IMG/VR virus record: IMGVR_UViG_3300023296_000646
Coordinates: 1-64,000 of that record
Direction: 5' to 3' (one strand)
Source of the DNA: a virus
DNA: 64,000 nt
Positions 60,951 through 64,000 of this stretch are shown in pieces. Every line of letters starts with the position of its first letter. Positions within the stretch are counted from its first letter, which is position 1. The translations under genes were made by a program, and so were the position numbers. Under the pieces are notes generated by a model. The model searched no databases. It saw only the letters and a list, made by a program, of their open reading frames with translations, and was not told the origin of the DNA.

Positions 60951-61898
60951 TTATCTAAAATCGTCCTGTCTAGTTGAATAAAACACATCATCAAGTAATT
61001 GCTCTAACCTATCTATGTCTATTCGTAATTTTTCAAGCTGACGTCGATTCATTTCTGCAAATATTGTGTCGAATGCATCATGTATATCTGACATTACTGT
61101 AGATGACCGTATGATAGCAATTTCACTGACAAGTTGTCTAGTATTGCTAGTACTCATATCGGAAATTACAGTTCGAGCAATACGTCTAATTTCATCAATA
61201 GGTCTGACTACAACAACATTGCCATCTCCATCTAGTTCAACACCACCATCACGTCCACCTCTATTGCCATCATCATCGCTATTCAAACTTCCACCTAATC
61301 TAATTACTTCGCTTCTAAGCGCAGCGTTTTCAAAAGATAATTTTTTGTTTTCTATGCTCAACTGTTGAACTGCGTCATCTCTAGTAGTTGCTGCACGTTC
61401 TAGGGAACTATTGCACTCTCGTAGTACTTCTATTGCAGTTACTAGCTCTTCAAAATCATTAGTTAATGATTCTAATTCAGATCTCAATTCGAATATGGTT
61501 CTATTTAGTTCTGATTGATCTGTGAGCTGTAACGTTAATCGTTCAATTTCTGCTTTTAATTTTTCAACTAAGATAGAAAGTGCATCCTTAGATTCTAATT
61601 CTACTGAACATAAAGTTCCAAATACATCGTCAGATAACACAAATGATCTGGCACCTCCAGTTAATTCTCCTATGGTAACATCAATAGATTTTATCATTTG
61701 ACCGTAATCTACTTGTGCTTGAGTAGATTCTAAACTAATAGTATTGATATTCAGTTGAGGCTGACCTTCACTGTCGGTTAAAATTACTTCGCCAGTAGGA
61801 TCAAGCATATCATACTGTAGATCTACCGTTTCTCCAGTAGTCGGGTCTATATTAAAAGTTTGTATGCCTACGTTTTGTATGTTTACAATTCTAGTCAA
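60951..61898 (-). CDS. Baseplate-region coiled-coil protein (315 residues)
   Basis: An N-terminal beta domain (MTRIVNIQNVGIQTFNIDPT, EVILTDSEGQPQLNINTISL, GARSFVLSDDVFGTLCSVEL) is followed by a long coiled coil (KLKAEIERLTLQLTDQSELN ... ALRSEVIRLGGSL). An acidic Gly/Asp linker (DDDGNRGGRDGGVELDGDGN) leads to a second helical region ending LRIDIDRLEQLLDDVFYSTR. The architecture suits an elongated trimeric wedge or connector. Seven-base and two-base gaps separate it from its neighbours. No T4 homologue is recognised. Confidence 0.65.
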   Translation of the reverse strand: MTRIVNIQNVGIQTFNIDPTTGETVDLQYDMLDPTGEVILTDSEGQPQLNINTISLESTQAQVDYGQMIKSIDVTIGELTGGARSFVLSDDVFGTLCSVELESKDALSILVEKLKAEIERLTLQLTDQSELNRTIFELRSELESLTNDFEELVTAIEVLRECNSSLERAATTRDDAVQQLSIENKKLSFENAALRSEVIRLGGSLNSDDDGNRGGRDGGVELDGDGNVVVVRPIDEIRRIARTVISDMSTSNTRQLVSEIAIIRSSTVMSDIHDAFDTIFAEMNRRQLEKLRIDIDRLEQLLDDVFYSTRQDDFR

Positions 61899-61900
61899 TG

Positions 61901-62992
61901 TTATCTCACAACCTTAAATACGTTATCTTCATCATAATAGTCTACTAGACTGTTACGCTCTATTTTAAGTACAACTCTGTAAACGCGCTCAGGCTGAAAG
62001 CCGCTAAACCACTGATCGAAATAGCTACCATTAGAATCTATACTTAATTTTGTGTTATCGCTAAATGGTATAATAACATCCTCTGTTACTGCATCCTGAA
62101 TTGAATAGTAAGATGAAGTTGGTAAGAAATTGTTTATATCGTATTGACTACCAGTAGTAAATGTTTTTGAAGGATATCTTGCCCTTGAAAAATACCGTAT
62201 ACGAGCTTTAGAATTTCTCTTATACTCACTACGTAAATCTTTAAGGTATACTACTCTATCAGAATCTGTTGACTCTGATAGTGATCCTGTTGACACTGAA
62301 GAGTCATCCCATGCCACTTCTAATGTTGGTGGATAAATTGTGTTCGTGTCCATTGAAAAGAACGCCAATGTTCCATAATCTTGAATGTCAGTTTCAACTG
62401 CCTCAGTATGTTTAACTATAAAACCATGATTAGGAATACTTCCACTTAACCACTGTCTCATAATTACAGAAACATCCATTCTGATATTTGAAGATTCGTT
62501 TGAAAACGATTGGGATGCAGCAGATGATGTATACCAAGTTCCCCCACCAGATCCGTCAACAGATCCACTTGTATTTGCTGCTAATGATCCAGTTGCAGTA
62601 GTTGATCCTGATACCCACAGCGATGCAGAATCTGCAGAATTTTTGTAAAGCCAAGATGCTCCAGTAGTTGTTACTCCATCATATTTAGTACCAACTCCCA
62701 TTTGCCAGCTCTGAGATACTGGATATGCGTATAGTGTATATTCCAATGGAATTTGCTTAGCATCTGCTATTGTCATATTAAGATAATATGAAGCTCCTGC
62801 TGCAATTGTACCACTGACGATAGAATTTGAAATTGGAGTGATATCGAAACTAACTAAACCTCTAGCGTTTTCTCTAAGAGTACCATTATAAAAGCTTTTT
62901 TCCACTTCTATGATTTCATCAATACCCGTATTTTGGGTCGACTGCTGCATATAAAGGGTAGTGTCTTTATTTGGAAAAATGAAATGATGCAT
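61901..62992 (-). CDS. Baseplate-associated beta protein, DNRLRE-like (363 residues)
   Basis: Begins MHHFIFPNKDTTLYMQQSTQ and NTGIDEIIEVEKSF, then RGLVSFDITPISNSIVSGTI and a second part with SKARIRYFSRARYPSKTFTT. The F-P-x-K-D-T-T-L-Y opening with a following L-x-F-D-I strand is a DNRLRE-type beta fold familiar from environmental T4-like baseplate clusters. The start overlaps the gp6 stop by one base (TAATG), so it is translated together with the wedge protein. A wedge partner similar in position to T4 gp7 or gp8 is likely. Confidence 0.68.
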   Translation of the reverse strand: MHHFIFPNKDTTLYMQQSTQNTGIDEIIEVEKSFYNGTLRENARGLVSFDITPISNSIVSGTIAAGASYYLNMTIADAKQIPLEYTLYAYPVSQSWQMGVGTKYDGVTTTGASWLYKNSADSASLWVSGSTTATGSLAANTSGSVDGSGGGTWYTSSAASQSFSNESSNIRMDVSVIMRQWLSGSIPNHGFIVKHTEAVETDIQDYGTLAFFSMDTNTIYPPTLEVAWDDSSVSTGSLSESTDSDRVVYLKDLRSEYKRNSKARIRYFSRARYPSKTFTTGSQYDINNFLPTSSYYSIQDAVTEDVIIPFSDNTKLSIDSNGSYFDQWFSGFQPERVYRVVLKIERNSLVDYYDEDNVFKVVR

Positions 62993-64000
62993 TATAGTAC
63001 TCTGCCTCTTATGTCTTTAGATGGATATTTCACCTCAAAAATACTGGGGTCTAAACTAGGATAGATTATTTTTCCAAGTTCTGTAGATCCGTCTACTGCC
63101 GAAGTGTTTCGTCTTGCTCTTTTGATATTATATGAGAAGTCTGAATATAAACCTCCTGATAAATTTCGTACAACTATGTTTTGAACTGATGAAACTCCCT
63201 TTACTGAAGCTAAATCTAATTCTAATTCTGAAAGATTTATTGGTTGGTTAAATGTCCAATTGTCTATATTAAAAAATTCTTTTGCCTTTTCTATCGCCCT
63301 CAATAATACTTCTTTTTTGTTTTCAGATCTAAATGCAGTAATCGAAAAATCAACTCCTATGTTAACTACAAATCCGTTTATGAGATTTACACCATCAGTT
63401 ACCATTCTGTATTCACTTAGATAGGTTTTTAAATTTTCCTTTACTGCGTCGTTTATGTTTACTAATTTTTTGTTTGCGTCGTATCCTAATGCATACATAT
63501 TGATTGCAAATGGATTATGCTTTTCTTGCTCATCATTTACTGATACATCACCGTGTGCATCTTGTGAAACTACAACCTTAGCTATGCTACCAAATCTAGG
63601 TGGCATAGACAATGCTCTAATTTCGTAGTCGCGTTTAGTAACTGCTCTTTGTTGTGATGCAAAATATGCAATAGCATTATTCCTAATATTTTCCAATGGT
63701 TCTTCATCTCTACCACCTGTTCCTGGAACTGTATTAGTCACAGATAAACTCTGTTTCAATTCAGATACCGTTATTGATTGTGCTGAGGTAAATGTTTCAT
63801 CTTCAGTTTCAAATTCAATTTTGCGAATGCTAGTAAGATCATTAACAGATACGTTTGAAGATAGGCCACCACCTTCAACATACTTAACAGTTAGTGTAGT
63901 ATTTGCTGGAACTTGTCCATATGTTCTAGTTGAAAAGAAATTCTGAGGATCAATCGGATCAGATAATGATTTTGCATTATTTCCAAGTCCAATATCCTTA
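62992..64000 (-). CDS. Baseplate wedge protein gp6-like, N-terminus cut by window edge
   Basis: The frame stays open to the right edge, so the 336 visible codons are the C-terminal part. Within it YGQVPANTTLTVKYVEGGG, VSELKQSLSVTNTVPGTGGR and DEEPLENIRNNAIAYFASQQ followed by RAVTKRDYEI match the conserved core of T4 gp6 and related wedge proteins (S-V-T-N-x-x-P-G-x-G-G-R-D-E-E). The TTG near 63759 is an internal codon, not the start. gp6 forms the ring at the heart of the baseplate and, in T4, is 660 residues. The end is coupled to the next gene by TAATG. Confidence 0.88.
   Translation of the reverse strand, partial: KDIGLGNNAKSLSDPIDPQNFFSTRTYGQVPANTTLTVKYVEGGGLSSNVSVNDLTSIRKIEFETEDETFTSAQSITVSELKQSLSVTNTVPGTGGRDEEPLENIRNNAIAYFASQQRAVTKRDYEIRALSMPPRFGSIAKVVVSQDAHGDVSVNDEQEKHNPFAINMYALGYDANKKLVNINDAVKENLKTYLSEYRMVTDGVNLINGFVVNIGVDFSITAFRSENKKEVLLRAIEKAKEFFNIDNWTFNQPINLSELELDLASVKGVSSVQNIVVRNLSGGLYSDFSYNIKRARRNTSAVDGSTELGKIIYPSLDPSIFEVKYPSKDIRGRVL

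Noticed and set aside
63757-63759. Apparent TTG start of a 255-residue gene
   Set aside because: The frame continues upstream to the window edge with clear gp6-like sequence (YGQVPANTTLTV), so it is an internal codon.
1-64000. tRNA genes, insertion sequences, integrase or attachment sites
   Set aside because: I looked for cloverleaf-like gaps, transposase motifs and integrase motifs and saw none. Nearly all space is coding, and gaps are under 300 bases.

Overview
The window is a stretch of the genome of a T4-like tailed phage (contractile-tail myovirus type), AT-rich, with almost every gene on the minus strand. Recognisable T4-type hallmarks are the major capsid protein (gp23-like), prohead scaffold (gp22-like), prohead protease (gp21-like), portal (gp20-like), large terminase (gp17-like), a neck/tail-completion trio (gp13/14/15-like), baseplate wedge protein gp6 (cut by the right edge), an Mre11/Rad50-type recombination nuclease (gp47+gp46), a small primase and a T7-type endonuclease I. 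The style of the fibre and baseplate genes (Ser/Thr/Gly-rich giants, LamG folds) resembles environmental, especially marine, T4-like phages. The host cannot be named: a Gram-negative host is inferred from a twin-arginine leader and spanin-like membrane proteins; many but not all genes have Shine-Dalgarno sequences.

Layout, left to right (most genes are transcribed right to left). 1-14.3 kb: two giant fibre-like genes (the first cut by the left edge) and three tandem LamG-fold genes. 14.5-18.2 kb: a short fibre-like protein, an unknown, then gp15-, gp14- and gp13-like neck genes. 18.3-23.0 kb: an accessory island, probably early, with a plus-strand operon (six genes) converging on a minus-strand cluster (nine small genes including an ATP-grasp protein and a Tat-leader protein). 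23.0-38.2 kb: head module: terminator, capsid, scaffold, a phage ribosomal protein bS21, small prohead-associated proteins, protease, modular core proteins, portal, terminase, spanin-like proteins, a zinc protein and an 804-residue multidomain protein with metallopeptidase and nucleotidyltransferase motifs. 38.2-47.2 kb: a 3008-residue structural protein. 47.3-52.8 kb: a small plus-strand gene, a fused gp47-gp46 nuclease, primase, endonuclease, an Arg-rich protein and two more small head-type proteins. 52.8-64 kb: tail/baseplate structural genes ending in gp6.

Three points stand out. (1) Many proteins around the protease gene, plus the 804-residue protein, carry L/I-x-E (mostly LNE) sites of the kind cut by T4 prohead protease, either just after short conserved N-terminal leaders or between small domains. 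This suggests a set of leader-tagged and polyprotein cargo packed into the head and matured there. (2) A repeated element reading ATAYTTATA on the gene strand sits in the gaps upstream of late gene blocks. It is also found in the same gene-relative orientation before the single plus-strand gene at 47.35 kb, so it looks like a late promoter differing from T4's TATAAATA. At 47.25 kb a weaker match lies inside a hairpin that sequesters the Shine-Dalgarno of the 3008-residue gene. (3) The recombination nuclease subunits, separate in T4, are one polypeptide here.

Tail sheath, tail tube, DNA polymerase, helicase, sigma factor and small terminase genes are not recognisable in the window. No tRNA, CRISPR or insertion sequence was seen.
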